Positions 14,512 through 22,828 of a stretch of 38,376 nucleotides of DNA are shown one piece after another. Position 1 is the stretch's first letter. Each line of letters opens with the position of its first letter. Source of the stretch: Chromatiaceae bacterium (GTDB taxonomy: Bacteria; Pseudomonadota; Gammaproteobacteria; Chromatiales; Chromatiaceae); the NCBI GenBank assembly GCA_013426805.1, contig JACDZG010000068.1, forward strand, positions 1-38,376, read 5' to 3'. Both the position numbers and the translations under genes were made by a program. Under the pieces are notes generated by a model. That model saw nothing but the letters and a program-made list of their open reading frames with translations, searched no databases and was not told where the DNA came from.

Positions 14512-14762
14512 AAAAAATATTTTCGTTGCCGATTAACTGATCGCGCCGCATTGCGCTCCCGGCGGCTATGGAATGGATTCCCTACCTCGGGTACCGGCTA
14601 CCTAGTCGCGGTGACAGCTCGGCGCTCGCGGTACGCTTTGCGGGTTTGGCCTCGCTGCTAACCCGGACCTCCGGCCGGGAGTTGCGGCGGGTTTCCGCTG
14701 CCGACTGGTCTACCTGCCGGTTTCATCAGATCAGCCTGGCGAATCGGCTATCAGCTCACGGA

Positions 14763-14780
14763 GGCTCCGCCAGCGGAGCC
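14763..14780 (-). terminator. Short hairpin after the XRE regulator gene
   Basis: GGCTCCGC-CA-GCGGAGCC forms an 8-bp stem 12 bp after the stop of the gene ending at 14793. A 2-nt loop would force the inner pair open. No T-run follows on the minus strand, so it is at best a weak or Rho-assisted terminator. Confidence 0.3.
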
Positions 14781-14792
14781 CGCCGACACAAA

Positions 14793-15143
14793 TCAGTCAC
14801 CCGTCGCCGACAGCATACGGGCCATGCCGATCAGCAACGCGCGGCCGCGGGCATCGGTCGCGCGGTAGCACTTGATCAGATCCATCTCGTCGGCGCCGAG
14901 GTCCATCGGGTTCTCGACGCATAACAGCCACGCCGGCGTCACCGTCCCTAAGGCGGCGGCCAACTCCCGCGCCTCTTCGACGCCCATTCGTCGGATGCCC
15001 TGCTCGTAGTTGCTGATGCGCGACTTGGAGAGCCGCCATTCGGTGCGTTCGGACAGATCGCCGAGCGATAGTTTGGCGGAGCGCCGCGCGTCGCGGAGAC
15101 GCTCGCCGATCTCTTTGCTGAGAGGAATCGAGGAGTTGCTCAT
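14793..15143 (-). CDS. XRE-family helix-turn-helix transcriptional regulator
   Basis: 116 aa, ATG at 15143 with GGGAGCG upstream. Residues 11-70 form a Cro/CI-type HTH: IGERLRDARRSAKLSLGDLSERT, then the recognition part LSKSRISNYEQGIRRMGVEEARELAAALG. The C-terminal 45 residues (WLLCVENPMDLGADEMDLIKCY) are helical and resemble those of phage-type XRE repressors without the peptidase domain. It probably binds DNA as a dimer; its target is unknown. The gene stands alone, 59 bp from the end of the DUF805-like gene upstream. It might regulate the gvpA locus or a lost mobile element; nothing in the sequence decides. Confidence 0.85.
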   Translation of the reverse strand: MSNSSIPLSKEIGERLRDARRSAKLSLGDLSERTEWRLSKSRISNYEQGIRRMGVEEARELAAALGTVTPAWLLCVENPMDLGADEMDLIKCYRATDARGRALLIGMARMLSATGD

Positions 15144-15202
15144 CTACTGACGCTCCCGCTGCGATTGTGCACGGATTTTAAAAGATGAAGCAAAAACTGT
15201 GT

Positions 15203-15700
15203 TCATCGGCGGTCAAAATTTCCACCCAAGGTCTCGGCGGACATTGGCCGGGGGTGGAACAACCCGCTGGGAATCAGCAGCAGGCCGAGCGAGAGGAGGC
15301 CGCTGATCGTCCCATGAATCGGGTAGCTTTCGCGCAGGGGCACACCGCTCCCGTGCATGGCATAGCCAAGCCCCGCGGTGGCGATGGCGACTACCAGCAG
15401 TGTTCGCCAACCGGGCAGACCCATGTCGCGAACGCGCTTGGCGAGCAGATTCGCCTTCGCAAAGCCGAAGACGAGGACCAGTGGTCCCAGCAGGGCCAGC
15501 GCCGTCACGTCGATCTGCTGCAACAAATCGGCCGGAGTGGGCACGCGATCCGCGCGGATCAGGTGTTCGGCCAGGCCGCTCCCGAAGGCAATCCCGAGTC
15601 CATACAGGACGAACAAGATCGAGAGCAGGAGCAGGAATCCCAGGAAGGGCAGGCGGGCGAGGCGGCCGGCTCGCAGATCGCCGAAATAGGCTCGAAACAT
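15203..15700 (-). CDS. DUF805-like inner-membrane protein
   Basis: 165 aa from the ATG at 15700 (MFRAYFGDLRAGRLARLPFLG); an in-frame ATG at 15733 would add 11 residues. There are about four hydrophobic helices: FLGFLLLLSILFVLYGLGIAFG, ALALLGPLVLVFGFAKANLL, TLLVVAIATAGLGYAM and ISGLLSLGLLLIPSGLF. The start GRL.R..F and the segment ANLLAKRVRDMGLPGW, an R(x)RD.G.PGW motif, fit DUF805 membrane proteins, although it is longer than the usual 110-140 aa. The function of the family is unknown. The stop is 59 bp from the XRE gene start. Confidence 0.65.
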   Translation of the reverse strand: MFRAYFGDLRAGRLARLPFLGFLLLLSILFVLYGLGIAFGSGLAEHLIRADRVPTPADLLQQIDVTALALLGPLVLVFGFAKANLLAKRVRDMGLPGWRTLLVVAIATAGLGYAMHGSGVPLRESYPIHGTISGLLSLGLLLIPSGLFHPRPMSAETLGGNFDRR

Positions 15701-15746
15701 CCGGTTCGCTCCCGGTGATTGAGGTGAGGTCAAGGGTTGTCCATTG

Positions 15747-16388
15747 TCAATATTTTGGCCCGCCAGTGCTATAACTCAGGCCAGCGTCCGCCCCCTGTGC
15801 GCGCACCGCGTTCCAGACCTGGTGGTCCAGGGAGTCCGCGGCGCCGCCGGCGGCTTCCACCTCTTGCTTGAGGTAGCCGGCGCGTTGGGCCGAGACGTTC
15901 TGGATCTGGGTGCGCAAGGCGTCGCGCCGCTGCGCCGTTTCTTTGACCACCCGCGCCCGCGCGTCGCTGTCCAACTCGGCCAAGGGCTGGGGCAGTTGTT
16001 CGGGTTGCAGTTTGTCCAGGTCCACGCGGCCGCTGGTCACGGCCTCCACCAGTTCCTGGTCACCGAGCAGGCTGGCGGCGCCGCTCTCGGATGCGACAAA
16101 CTCGGCACGCCGGGCCAGCACGGCAGGTGCTGAGGCGGCCTGAACGGCTTTGGCCGCGTCGACCGCATCATTGCGTTTGGAGCGTTCGTCGGGGCTGCCG
16201 AAATAGAGTCGCGTGTCGTCCAACTCGGCCGACAGTTTGGCCAGCGGGGCATCATAGGGTGTGGTGATGGCGACGGCACTGCCGGCCTGATCGACCTGGA
16301 AGTAACCGCCATTGTCAAGTTGAGCGATGCGCTGCCATTCGCCGCCGGTGTCCGGTTGTTGACCGCACTGGATCGTGTTGATCCACGC
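15747..16388 (-). pseudogene. C-terminal fragment of a VWA-domain protein
   Basis: The frame is open from an in-frame stop at about 16389 to the TAA at 15747 but has no credible start at its head; the first ATG is at 16223, inside the domain. It begins with the tail of a von Willebrand A domain (TIQCGQQPDTGGEWQRIAQL, GYFQVDQAGSAVAITTPYDA). A helical, charged C-terminal region follows (LGDQELVEAVTSGRVDLD, AQRAGYLKQEVEAAGG, GLSYSTGGPKY), as in periplasmic VWA proteins of Proteobacteria. The N-terminal signal peptide and most of the VWA domain are missing. The break lies 10 bp from the end of the glycosyltransferase gene at 16399, suggesting that the surface-polysaccharide cassette was inserted or recombined here. 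Confidence 0.65.
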
Positions 16389-16398
16389 TTATTCTGAG

Positions 16399-17484
16399 CT
16401 ATGAGCTGCGATACAGCGTCAGCAGACGATCCGCGACCCTTTCAAGTCCAAAGGTCGCTGCTACCCGCGCCCGTAAATTTCTTGCCAACGGCTCGGACCA
16501 GGGCTCTTTCGCCAGCGCTGCGGCCAGTGCCCGGGCACCTGCCTCGGGGTCGTCAGCCGGGATCCGGATCAGGAAGTCAGTGAGGCGGAGGGTATCAAAC
16601 AGGGAGTCATGCCGGTGCGCGTAAACAATGGGCAGCAGCCCGTGGCTCAGGCACTCCAAGTAGGCGTTGGAGAGCCCCTCTGCGGCGGAGATGGCAAAAA
16701 AATACTGAGCTTGACGCAATTCGTCCATCAGTTCCGCAGTGCCAAGGTGCCCGAGCATGGCTGTCTGAGGTATGGTTGCGGCCAATGCCTGACAGCGGGC
16801 GACATAGCCGGCATCGTACTCGTAGTAGTTGTTGTTGTTGTAAGAACCTGCCAGCCGCAGCTGCAAGCCGGTCCGGATCGACTCCGGCAAGGCCGCGACG
16901 AGGTGCATCGCCTCCAGTTGGCCCTTGCGTGGGCAGATCACGCCAGAAAGAATAATGTTTCGCTGCCCCTGTTTCCCTTGATGTGGCAGGGGCGGGGCAA
17001 CGGCATTGGGGATATTGACTAGGGGTGGGTGACAGTTCGGAATCAGGTCGTCCGGATTTTGTACGATCCAGGCCGTGAGCCGGCTCAAGGCGAGGCGCTG
17101 TAGTTTGCTCCCTCGCCCGTCGAGCAGTGTCGCAGGATCGTCGTGGCCCTTTTGGGACATGTGCAGGAACACCCGAATTCCGAGGAGTCGCAGCACCGGA
17201 GTCAGGTGTACCGCATAGCCGTGGCCATGGAAGTGCACGGTCCGGATGCGCTGCCGGATACAGACGCTGAGAATCGATCGCCAAACCTTCTTGGCCCGCC
17301 GCACATCCAGGCGCTGCCACAAGGGTGGAGGATAGGGCGGCGAGACGGTCCCGAAATAATCCAGGGAGATGACCTGTACTGAGACCCCGGCGCGATAATT
17401 GAGTGTCTCGGCGAGCAGCAAGGCTTGGCGTGCCCGTCCGGAGAGCAACGGCGGGGCATTGAACACTACGTAGAGGACTTTCAT
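16399..17484 (-). CDS. GT4-type glycosyltransferase (GT-B fold)
   Basis: 361 aa, ATG at 17484. The N-terminal Rossmann half starts MKVLYVVFNAPPLLSGRARQ with a HFHGHGYAVHL segment. The C-terminal half has ILSGVICPRKGQLEAMHLV (the strand and loop that usually opens the nucleotide-sugar-binding half), LGHLGTAELMDELRQAQYFFAIS and AEGLSNAYLECLSHGLLPIV, the E..G....E motif of GT4 retaining transferases. It transfers a sugar from a nucleotide-sugar to a lipid- or glycan acceptor at the cytoplasmic face; the acceptor is unknown. It lies downstream of a methyltransferase and a kinase gene on the same strand (51 bp gap), so a surface polysaccharide or glycolipid cassette is likely. A short tract NNNNYYEYD sits at residues 215-223. 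Confidence 0.85.
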   Translation of the reverse strand: MKVLYVVFNAPPLLSGRARQALLLAETLNYRAGVSVQVISLDYFGTVSPPYPPPLWQRLDVRRAKKVWRSILSVCIRQRIRTVHFHGHGYAVHLTPVLRLLGIRVFLHMSQKGHDDPATLLDGRGSKLQRLALSRLTAWIVQNPDDLIPNCHPPLVNIPNAVAPPLPHQGKQGQRNIILSGVICPRKGQLEAMHLVAALPESIRTGLQLRLAGSYNNNNYYEYDAGYVARCQALAATIPQTAMLGHLGTAELMDELRQAQYFFAISAAEGLSNAYLECLSHGLLPIVYAHRHDSLFDTLRLTDFLIRIPADDPEAGARALAAALAKEPWSEPLARNLRARVAATFGLERVADRLLTLYRSS

Positions 17485-17535
17485 GGAGTCGATCGTCTAT
17501 TTGTGGCAGTAAAAATCTCGACTCCCGAAAAAAAA

Positions 17536-18285
17536 TCAGCGCGTACTCGCGGTCGTCTGTCGCGAAATAGTTCTTTTCGCACCACGGACCGGATACGGCT
17601 CCGGCGCACATGCGCTGGTTCGTTTGGAACAAGTGAGGATCACGGATTCCGATATCGGCCACATGACGTGCCTGCGTTGTTCGAGGTCCAGATCGGCATC
17701 CTCAATAAGCCGCGTCCACTCCTCCCGCGAAAGGGCATACGGCCGGACCTTCACCGGCGAGTAACACCGCTTGAACCAGCGAACCAGCGGTGTCCAGCGG
17801 TCGTGCCGTGCGATGTCGAAGATGATGTACCGGGCGGCAACCCGCTCGCATTCCCGCAGGACCAGCGCGATGTTTGGTACAGTGATCAGATGGAGCAGTT
17901 TGAGGCACACTACCGCGTCGACGCTGGCATCTTCGAAAGGCAGTCGCTCGATATCGCCGACCGATAATCCCACGACACCCGATCGTGATCCATGGTGCTC
18001 TCGGCAATGGCTGACCATCGCTGTCGAGATGTCCAGCCCGAGGTAGGACAGGCCGAGCCCGGTCACGAGCGGTGCAATCCGTCCCGTACCGCAGGGAACA
18101 TCGAGCACTGTGCCTTGGCCTTCCAGATGCAACAGTGCCTTTCGTATTCCACGTCGATGCATCGCCGCGTAAACGCGCCCCCACGGCGAACGGAAGCGCT
18201 CGTGCTCGTAACTTGCGACGACCGTCGGATCTTGGTAGTCGCGGCGCGGGTCGGAGGCAGTCACACCGGAGCCGAGGGGATGCAT
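17536..18285 (-). CDS. Class I SAM-dependent methyltransferase
   Basis: 249 aa from the ATG at 18285; a GTG at 18264 would overlap the upstream stop by 4 bp (GTGA) and is equally likely, giving 242 aa. Motif I is VLDVPCGTGRIAPLV (about 60-74), motif II YLGLDIST, and LPFEDASVDAVVCLKLLHLI covers motifs III-IV: the Methyltransf_11/25 pattern of ubiE/bioC-like enzymes. The N-terminus (DYQDPTVVASYEHERF) fits enzymes acting on small or sugar-linked substrates. It overlaps the kinase gene upstream and precedes the glycosyltransferase, so it may methylate a sugar residue of the same product. The substrate cannot be told from sequence. Confidence 0.8.
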   Translation of the reverse strand: MHPLGSGVTASDPRRDYQDPTVVASYEHERFRSPWGRVYAAMHRRGIRKALLHLEGQGTVLDVPCGTGRIAPLVTGLGLSYLGLDISTAMVSHCREHHGSRSGVVGLSVGDIERLPFEDASVDAVVCLKLLHLITVPNIALVLRECERVAARYIIFDIARHDRWTPLVRWFKRCYSPVKVRPYALSREEWTRLIEDADLDLEQRRHVMWPISESVILTCSKRTSACAPEPYPVRGAKRTISRQTTASTR

Positions 18286-19337
18286 CGGTCGGTTCGCATC
18301 GCGGCGAGCAGACCGTTGGCCACCCGATTGTAAGCACGTCGCAGTTGCCAGCCGGTCACGAGGGCTAGAGGTCGCGGAAGTTCGGTGAGTCGCTGTTGGT
18401 GCCGCATCGCGTACCGCGCCAGCGAAATAAATTCGTACACCTTAAGTGCTAATACATCGAGCGGGACTTGTCCTGACGCGTGTTGATAACCCGTCCGGAA
18501 GGCATCGAGCAGCGTCGTTTCGAGAATCGCCGGACACTGATACTGGGCGATGAGCAAGCGGAGTGCAACGCCGAAGTACGCAATATCCGCCACCGTCGGG
18601 GCCTCTCTGTTATGCGTCATGTCGAGTACGATGATACCCCTCTCAGTCACCATGATGTTGCGCCCGGCGAAGTCTCCGTGCTGCGGTCGGCAGTCCAGCC
18701 TGATCACATCAGTCTGCCGGCGGAAGGCATCCAAAGCGGCGGACAGATCGTGTCGCAGACGCGCGGTCAATAACCAATCTACTGTACTATCGTTTGCCGA
18801 GTCGAGCCCGAACGCGGCTTTGATCGGTGAGACCAAGAGGTCAAACGCTTGTTGATCGACGTTGTTTTCCCGCATCGGTGCGAGACCATGAAGTGCTCGC
18901 AGCCATTGACCGCACCGTTCACCGGTCTGCCGAGCCTCAGCGAGCCGTCGCGCCGAGCCCCCACGCCCGCGGACCAGCCACGTCCACAGATCGATTCCGT
19001 CAATCCGTTCGGTCAGCAGGACCTCCAGTCCAGGTATGACGCCGAGTGGGTTCGGGCAGCCGAAGCGGCCTGGTAATGCCACGGCGTTCAGCCGCTGAAA
19101 ATGATCGAGTTCGGTCCAGCCCTCGTGATTATTAGGGTAGACGTGCGAACACTTCGCGACAATCGACCGTCGAGCCGGTCCGCAAGTTAGTTCAAAAAAA
19201 TGAACCCAAGAAGTCCGACGGATAGACTTCACGCAGCGCACCTTCGGATTCCCAGCGGCGGATGGGCAATAAACAGTTGCCTGGCGCAGAAGATGATCCG
19301 CAATTTCGCGACACCGGTCGTCTCGCGCGGTGGCCAT
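18261..19337 (-). CDS. Phosphotransferase-fold kinase (APH/ChoK or lipopolysaccharide-kinase-like)
   Basis: 358 aa. The ATG at 19337 is chosen because AAAGGAGG precedes it at ideal distance; a longer start at 19403 does not fit. The kinase core has an N-lobe with SIVAKCSHVYP (probable ATP lysine), EVLLTERIDGIDLWTW (hinge), the Brenner motif HGDFAGRNIMV (catalytic Asp) and IVLDMTHNREAPTVADIAYFG, where the metal-binding Asp is in VLDMTH. Helical C-terminal region. The family phosphorylates small molecules, choline or sugars; the neighbours (glycosyltransferases, methyltransferase) suggest decoration of a polysaccharide or lipid. First gene of a minus-strand operon of three, divergent from the glycosyltransferase at 19489. 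Base composition is less GC-rich than in the flanking core genes. Confidence 0.75.
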   Translation of the reverse strand: MATARDDRCREIADHLLRQATVYCPSAAGNPKVRCVKSIRRTSWVHFFELTCGPARRSIVAKCSHVYPNNHEGWTELDHFQRLNAVALPGRFGCPNPLGVIPGLEVLLTERIDGIDLWTWLVRGRGGSARRLAEARQTGERCGQWLRALHGLAPMRENNVDQQAFDLLVSPIKAAFGLDSANDSTVDWLLTARLRHDLSAALDAFRRQTDVIRLDCRPQHGDFAGRNIMVTERGIIVLDMTHNREAPTVADIAYFGVALRLLIAQYQCPAILETTLLDAFRTGYQHASGQVPLDVLALKVYEFISLARYAMRHQQRLTELPRPLALVTGWQLRRAYNRVANGLLAAMRTDRCIPSAPV

Positions 19338-19488
19338 TGATCGTCCTCCTTTTCTCGGCCGCTCGGGAAGAAGCGAACCGACCCCAGCGGGCCAAACGCG
19401 CATCGATCTCGATGAGGGCCAAACACATTTGCCTGTTTTCCTATTTTAGACGTAGTCTGCGCCTCAGAACAAATCGGAGGCGCCTGTT

Positions 19489-20568
19489 GTGATATACCTT
19501 GGCTTGAGAAGTGGGTGGTTCCCACGGATCATTCGAGGATTTTTCGACATTCCGCGTTTTTTGTTCCAAGATCTGCGCTGGTTACGTCACTATCTGCGCA
19601 CCCGGCTGAACGGTTCGGTGCGCGGGTTCTTGAACCGCCCGCCCCAAACCGAAGAATTGCTGTTCGTGGTGCAAGAGACTGCCTGCGGCTGGGTCATGGA
19701 GACCATTTGCAAGAATCTCTGCGCCCACTATCCGGGTTCCGCCCGTCTCTATTACCCCGTCCACCATGAGCCGCTGCCCGCTGCTTCGGCCTATTTCTTT
19801 GTTCATCAGAGTATTGCCGTAGCCGCTCTGGCCCGAGACCCCAATGTTTGGCGAGGCCGCCGCCTGGTGCAGTACACTCATCCAAGCCACGAATCAACGC
19901 CGGAGCGAAGGGCCGAGTACGTCTATGCGCTCGATCATCAAAGCCGGGTCTTAACGATGAACAGTCGCGCCCGTGATGCCCTGATCGCGAACGGGGTCCG
20001 ACCGGAGCGGGTCGTGACTCTGATCGGCGCTGCGGATCCGGAGCGCTTTCGCCCCCACCGACGCCTTGGGGGTGGCGTGGTGGGCCTGAGCTGTGCTTAC
20101 TATCCGCGCAAGAACCCGCGGCTCATGGCGGCAGTGATCCGTGCTTTGCCAGACCTGCACTTCGTCTTGCTGGGCCAGGGATGGGAGCAGTGGGAAGGCT
20201 TTGCCGACCTGCGCACCTGCCCTAACTTCGAATACTTGGTGGTCCCCTATGCGGATTATCCCGCCCAATACGCGCGCATGGATGTATTTCTCTCCACCAG
20301 CACCTTGGAGGGCGGGCCGATTCCGCTGATCGAGGCAATGATGAGCAATTTGGTGCCGGTGGTCAGTGATACGGGCTTTGCCCAAGACATCATCCGTCAT
20401 GGAGAAAACGGTTATCTTTTTTCCGTGGACTCTGATGCGGGGCGGGTTGTAGAACTCATCCGTCAGGCCCTTCGCAACCCCTGCGACGTGGCTGTCACCG
20501 TGGCCAACCTGACTTGGCAGGCGATGGCCCAGGATTTGTACCACCAAGTCAACAGTTGCCACCCGTGA
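19489..20568 (+). CDS. GT4-type glycosyltransferase
   Basis: 359 aa, GTG start at 19489 supported by CGGAGG 8 nt upstream; the next ATGs lie deeper in the fold. The N-terminus has a basic amphipathic stretch (GFFDIPRFLFQDLRWLRHYLR) that may bind the membrane. The C-terminal half has GLSCAYYPRKNPRLMAAVI, FVLLGQGWEQWEG, YADYPAQYARMDVFLSTSTL and EGGPIPLIEAMMSNLVPVVS, the E(x7)E motif of GT4 enzymes, then TGFAQDIIRHGENGYLF. It is divergent from the kinase-methyltransferase-glycosyltransferase operon and probably works in the same pathway. The following 248 bp to 20816 contain no recognisable gene. Confidence 0.85.
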   Translation: MIYLGLRSGWFPRIIRGFFDIPRFLFQDLRWLRHYLRTRLNGSVRGFLNRPPQTEELLFVVQETACGWVMETICKNLCAHYPGSARLYYPVHHEPLPAASAYFFVHQSIAVAALARDPNVWRGRRLVQYTHPSHESTPERRAEYVYALDHQSRVLTMNSRARDALIANGVRPERVVTLIGAADPERFRPHRRLGGGVVGLSCAYYPRKNPRLMAAVIRALPDLHFVLLGQGWEQWEGFADLRTCPNFEYLVVPYADYPAQYARMDVFLSTSTLEGGPIPLIEAMMSNLVPVVSDTGFAQDIIRHGENGYLFSVDSDAGRVVELIRQALRNPCDVAVTVANLTWQAMAQDLYHQVNSCHP

Positions 20569-20816
20569 TCAAGCCTGTCCTGATCTATGCGGAGCGTTTC
20601 ATTCTGATGCGTAGCGTGTCCTCGCAGTCCCGGCTTGGTGGACCAGAGCCCCGCCTTCTTGTACTTTCGCCTCGCAGCGTCGTGGACCGGACTGTTGTGG
20701 GACTCGATTTCGGGGTGAAGCGGACGCCGACGGTCTGTTCTGGCTGTTGCAATTGCTATTTACGTAAACTATAAGTTGCATTTGTACACGACGAATCGAC
20801 TCCACTGGAGATTGTC

Positions 20817-21878
20817 ATGTTCCGGTTCATTGTCGTCCTGGTGACGCTGCTCCTCTGCCAGCCTTTGACGCTGGTTCGATCCGCCGCGGCGGTCCCCGCG
20901 CGATCCGGGTCCGCCGATCCGGCGCCCGCGATCCCGAACGAGCAGGATCGGCCCGACTGGTTCAAGAATTCATTTCTCGACATGCGCGAGGACGTGGCCG
21001 AGGCCGCCGCGGCCGGCAAGCGTGTCATCCTCTACTTCTATCAAGATGGCTGTCCGTACTGCGCCAAGCTGCTGCGCGAGGGATTCGGCGACAGGACGAC
21101 GGAAGCGCTGGCGCGTCAGCGCTTCGACCTGGTTGCGATCAATCTATGGGGTGATCGGGAGGTGACCGGTTTTTCGGGGGAGCCGACGACGGAGAAGCAG
21201 TTCGGTGTCGGTCTCAAGGTCCAGTTTACTCCGACTCTTTTGTTTTTGGACGAGGGCGGTCAGGTGATCTTGCGCGTCAACGGCTATTATCCGCCGGACC
21301 AGTTCGCGGCGGCACTGGCCTATGCGGCGGAGCGGCGCGACCAGATGGGGGAACGTTTCGCGGACTTCCTCGCCGTGCGGGCGCCGACGGCCGCGACGGG
21401 TCAGCTGCACGACGAGGGCGGATTTCTGCAGCATCCGTTACGCTTGGCGCACAACCGGGATGTCTCCTCCCGTCCGCTGGTCGTGATGTTCGAGCAGCCG
21501 GTCTGCAAGGAGTGTGATGAACTGCATGAGATCATCTTGCGCAAGGAGGCCGTCGCCTATTCGTTGAGCGGCTTCGACGGCGCAATCCTTGATGCCTACT
21601 CGAAAGCACCGGTGCAGACCCCGGACGGACGTGACCTGACGGCCCGTGACTGGGCCGCGGAACTGGGCATCAAATACACCCCGACCCTGATTTTTTTCGA
21701 TGCCGCGGGTCGCGAGGTCTTTCGTGTCGAAGGTTACCTCAAGTCATTCCACGTTCACGGCGCCCTGGACTATGTGGCGACCGGCGCCTACATCGCTCAG
21801 CCGAGCTTTCAGCGCTATCTCGCCGCCCGTCGCGAGGCGCTGGCGGCTCGCGGAATCACGCTGGATCTCATGCAGTGA
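20817..21878 (+). CDS. Periplasmic protein with two thioredoxin-fold domains
   Basis: 353 aa. ATG at 20817 after CTGGAG. A signal peptide (about 1-27, hydrophobic core FIVVLVTLLL, SAAA cleavage region) sends it to the periplasm. Domain 1 (about 45-170) has YFYQDGCPYCAKLL and the cis-Pro segment FTPTLLFLDEGG. Domain 2 (about 210-335) has MFEQPVCKECDELH and YTPTLIFFDAAGREVFRVEGY. Both halves thus keep a CxxC (CPYC, CKEC) and a cis-proline, so both may be redox-active. Similar double-thioredoxin or SoxW-like proteins in sulfur-oxidising bacteria keep periplasmic thiols or sulfur-carrier cysteines reduced; that role is inference. It stands alone; a Ser/Ala/Pro-rich linker follows the signal. Confidence 0.8.
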   Translation: MFRFIVVLVTLLLCQPLTLVRSAAAVPARSGSADPAPAIPNEQDRPDWFKNSFLDMREDVAEAAAAGKRVILYFYQDGCPYCAKLLREGFGDRTTEALARQRFDLVAINLWGDREVTGFSGEPTTEKQFGVGLKVQFTPTLLFLDEGGQVILRVNGYYPPDQFAAALAYAAERRDQMGERFADFLAVRAPTAATGQLHDEGGFLQHPLRLAHNRDVSSRPLVVMFEQPVCKECDELHEIILRKEAVAYSLSGFDGAILDAYSKAPVQTPDGRDLTARDWAAELGIKYTPTLIFFDAAGREVFRVEGYLKSFHVHGALDYVATGAYIAQPSFQRYLAARREALAARGITLDLMQ

Positions 21879-21997
21879 TGTGCCCATCGGTCCGCGAACG
21901 TCCGCCGCAGGCCAGGGCCCACCGAAATCAGTAGCCGTAACCGGCCTCGTCGATGCCAACGGCTGACTCCAGCGGCTGGGTCTCAATTCACTGGTCG

Positions 21998-22570
21998 TCA
22001 CGGGTGCCCGGCCGGAGCGGTTCTCCCCGCCTGCCGTTTGGCCTTGTCGGGGTTGCGCAACAGGCAGTAGACGGCACCGGTGCCGCCGTCACCGCGTGTC
22101 GCGGAGCAGAAGGCGAGCACTTCTTCGTGCAGGCGCAGCCAGTAGTTGACCTTCTGCTTGAGCACCGGCTGCGCACTGGAGGAACGGGTACCCTTGCCGT
22201 GAATGATCCGGGCGCAACGCACCCGGCGCTGTCCACAAGCGATCAGGAACTCGGCCAGGACACGCCGCGCTATCTCGACCGTGAGTCCGTGCAGATCGAC
22301 TTCCAGTCCGACCTCAATGGCGCCCCGGCGCAGGTCGGCCAGCACGCGCTGCTGGACTCCGGGGCGGGCGAAGGACAGGAACTCGTGGGTTTCGACCTCG
22401 GATTCGGACAGGGCGACACCCGCGTCCTCGGGCAGTTCAGGCGGGCGCGGTCGGGGGACGGGCGGGGGGCGCCGCCGATAGGGCGCGATGCCTTCCTCGC
22501 GGAGCGGCTGCGCGTCCTGAACCAGTTCGTGGAACAATGCCAGGTCAGCCGGGGGGACTTGCTTCTTCAT
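21998..22570 (-). CDS. smrA: Smr-domain DNA endonuclease SmrA-like protein
   Basis: 190 aa, ATG at 22570. An N-terminal helical part (LALFHELVQDAQPL) and a proline-rich linker precede the C-terminal Smr domain. The Smr signature is clear: EVDLHGLTVEIARRVLAEFL, IIHGKGTRSSSAQPVLK and GDGGTGAVYCLLR. Smr domains are structure-specific nucleases related to the MutS2 C-terminus; stand-alone bacterial SmrA/SmrB act on DNA or on stalled-ribosome mRNA. The length and the DLHG.T and HGKG motifs fit this family (SmrA or SmrB). Divergent from surE. Confidence 0.88.
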   Translation of the reverse strand: MKKQVPPADLALFHELVQDAQPLREEGIAPYRRRPPPVPRPRPPELPEDAGVALSESEVETHEFLSFARPGVQQRVLADLRRGAIEVGLEVDLHGLTVEIARRVLAEFLIACGQRRVRCARIIHGKGTRSSSAQPVLKQKVNYWLRLHEEVLAFCSATRGDGGTGAVYCLLRNPDKAKRQAGRTAPAGHP

Positions 22571-22828
22571 CGTCGGTCTCTTCGCGTCTCGACGCGGGTC
22601 AGGTCGGGAGTATACTGGTCAGTGGCGGGGGGCGCCTGCCGATTTAAATGATTTTCATTGAAATAGAGCGGCATAGAGCGTCGTCAGCCAAACAATCAAG
22701 CGCCACGCCGCGCTGGCCGCGGCGGCCCCGGCACGGGGCGGCGCCGCGCGACGATGCCCGCGACGGCCCTTTCCAGTATCATCGTCGGGCGCATCCGCTT
22801 TTTCTTCCCCCACACGGGCATCAGTCCG

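Noticed and set aside
17536-17662. Long alternative minus-strand frame (351 aa) across 16607-17662
   Set aside because: It is an alternate frame of the glycosyltransferase gene, with no family features.
20569-20816. Possible gene or transposase relic between the glycosyltransferase and the double-thioredoxin gene
   Set aside because: Short open frames on both strands lack start signals and recognisable motifs; nothing can be supported here.
22647-22659. Fur-box-like AATGATTTTCATT between smrA and surE
   Set aside because: It matches only the inner 13 bases at 11 positions, and neither neighbour has a link to iron; chance in the only A/T-rich stretch is likely.
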